Assembly (NCBI GenBank): GCA_003152595.1
Contig: PMAM01000029.1
Span: forward strand, 1-6,000
DNA: 6,000 nt
Reading direction: 5' to 3'
From: Acidobacterium sp.
GTDB taxonomy: Bacteria > Acidobacteriota > Terriglobia > Terriglobales > Acidobacteriaceae
Within the stretch, counting starts at the first letter, position 1. Each line of letters begins with the position of its first letter. The notes under the pieces were generated by a model, which was not told the origin of the DNA, did no database searches, and worked only from the letters and a program-made list of their open reading frames with translations. Positions 5,608-6,000 of this stretch are shown here, piece after piece. The translations under genes and the position numbers were made by a program.

Positions 5608-5931
5608 TCAAACAGCGATTCCGGAAGAGCGCCCCTTCTCGATAGCCGAAAACGGCTTCCACTCGCTCAGCGTACAGGCGCCGCTGGCAATGGCATCTCT
5701 CAGTCGCTTGGTGTCCCCCTTCAATTGGGCCTCGCTCTCGAACATGCCACGCAGGAAATCGAAGAGCCGCTTTCTGTTAGCCCCGTTAGCATTGGCGAGG
5801 CGATACAAGACGCGATAGCGCTCCTGGAGTGATCCAAATCGACCACATACCATCTTGGTATCCCTGATTACGTTCTCAAGGACTATCGCCAGACATCTCT
5901 CCAATTGCTCATTCTGTTCTCCCGCCTGTTT
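5608..5931 (-). CDS. Hypothetical protein or remnant, start uncertain
   Basis: Minus-strand frame open from just after an in-frame TGA (5932-5934) to a TGA at 5608-5610, about 107 codons. It has no ATG before codon 29 (ATG at about 5847). TTG at 5904 would give 98 aa; the strong-looking purine run GGCGGGAG lies 14 nt or more upstream of it, which is too far. The ATG at 5912, which that purine run would serve, is out of frame and reads only nine codons. The predicted protein is helical and charged, with LQERYRVLYRLANANGANRK and a KRLFDFLRGMFESEAQL segment, then a Cys and Trp near the end (GACTLSEWKPF). No membrane segment or known motif is seen. Codon use is coding-like, above all in the second half. 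I do not recognise the family. It converges on acr3 with a 75-nt gap. It could be a real small gene, or the 3' part of a gene broken by the TGA. Confidence 0.42.
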   Translation of the reverse strand, partial: KQAGEQNEQLERCLAIVLENVIRDTKMVCGRFGSLQERYRVLYRLANANGANRKRLFDFLRGMFESEAQLKGDTKRLRDAIASGACTLSEWKPFSAIEKGRSSGIAV

Positions 5932-6000
5932 TCACGCGGCGTTCACGCGCCTGTAATGCGCGCAGACATCAAACGAAAGGCGAGGTGAACGCCATCGCCA
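5932..6000 (-). CDS. Possible C-terminus of a gene cut by the right edge
   Basis: The minus-strand frame is open from the window edge to the TGA at 5932-5934 and encodes 22 residues ending in LSFDVCAHYRRVNAA. It is in the same frame as the open sequence downstream (5608-5931), so the two may once have been one gene. So short a run could be chance: about a third of random frames this long are open. No family is recognised. Confidence 0.25.
   Translation of the reverse strand, partial: WRWRSPRLSFDVCAHYRRVNAA

Noticed and set aside
5931..5949. Direct repeat TTCACGCG at 5931-5938 and 5942-5949, as possible iterons
   Set aside because: There are only two 8-bp copies, and they fall in probable coding sequence at the edge; too little to support an origin.
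1..6000. CRISPR array, tRNA or rRNA genes, insertion sequence
   Set aside because: No regularly spaced repeats, no tRNA-like cloverleaf, no rRNA signature and no transposase motifs were seen on reading both strands.

Overview
The window is a compact arsenic detoxification locus with two transcription units running away from each other. I think it comes from an Acidobacteriota-like soil or sediment bacterium, but this is an impression from the style of the ArsC, ArsM and Acr3 proteins and the moderate GC content. It has not been checked by any search. No transposase, integrase, rRNA or tRNA gene was seen.

Layout. Positions 1-174 are an open frame running in from the left edge, probably the C-terminus of an unidentified gene. 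Positions 175-923 hold no gene I can support; their one striking structure is a long imperfect inverted repeat at 653-725. A small unknown protein gene (924-1121, +) converges on the arsenic locus with a 4-nt gap. The minus-strand unit, read from 3908 down to 1126, is arsM (As(III) S-adenosylmethionine methyltransferase), arsC (thioredoxin-coupled type arsenate reductase) and a CoA-disulfide-reductase-like flavoprotein. The plus-strand unit is arsR (ArsR/SmtB repressor) followed by acr3 (arsenite efflux permease). Positions 5533-5607 are a short convergent gap without a clear terminator. On the minus strand, 5608-5931 is an unknown open frame, separated by one in-frame TGA from a further open frame that runs off the right edge.

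How the genes work together. ArsC reduces arsenate to arsenite. Acr3 exports arsenite and ArsM methylates it, so the cell has both an efflux and a methylation route. The flavoprotein is tightly coupled to arsC and may supply reducing power or keep a thiol pool reduced for ArsC or ArsM; that role is inferred. ArsR should control both directions from the 79-bp space between arsM and arsR. That space holds two overlapping divergent sigma70-like promoters and two dyads of the same geometry, 34 bp apart. One dyad covers the arsM -10 element. The other covers the arsR -10 element and the arsM -35 element.

Most notable points: the paired operators; an apparently leaderless arsR; an ArsM that lacks an N-terminal Cys pair but carries two C-terminal CCSP motifs; and an ArsR that has its own C-terminal CCSP motif in addition to the classical CVC sensor site.
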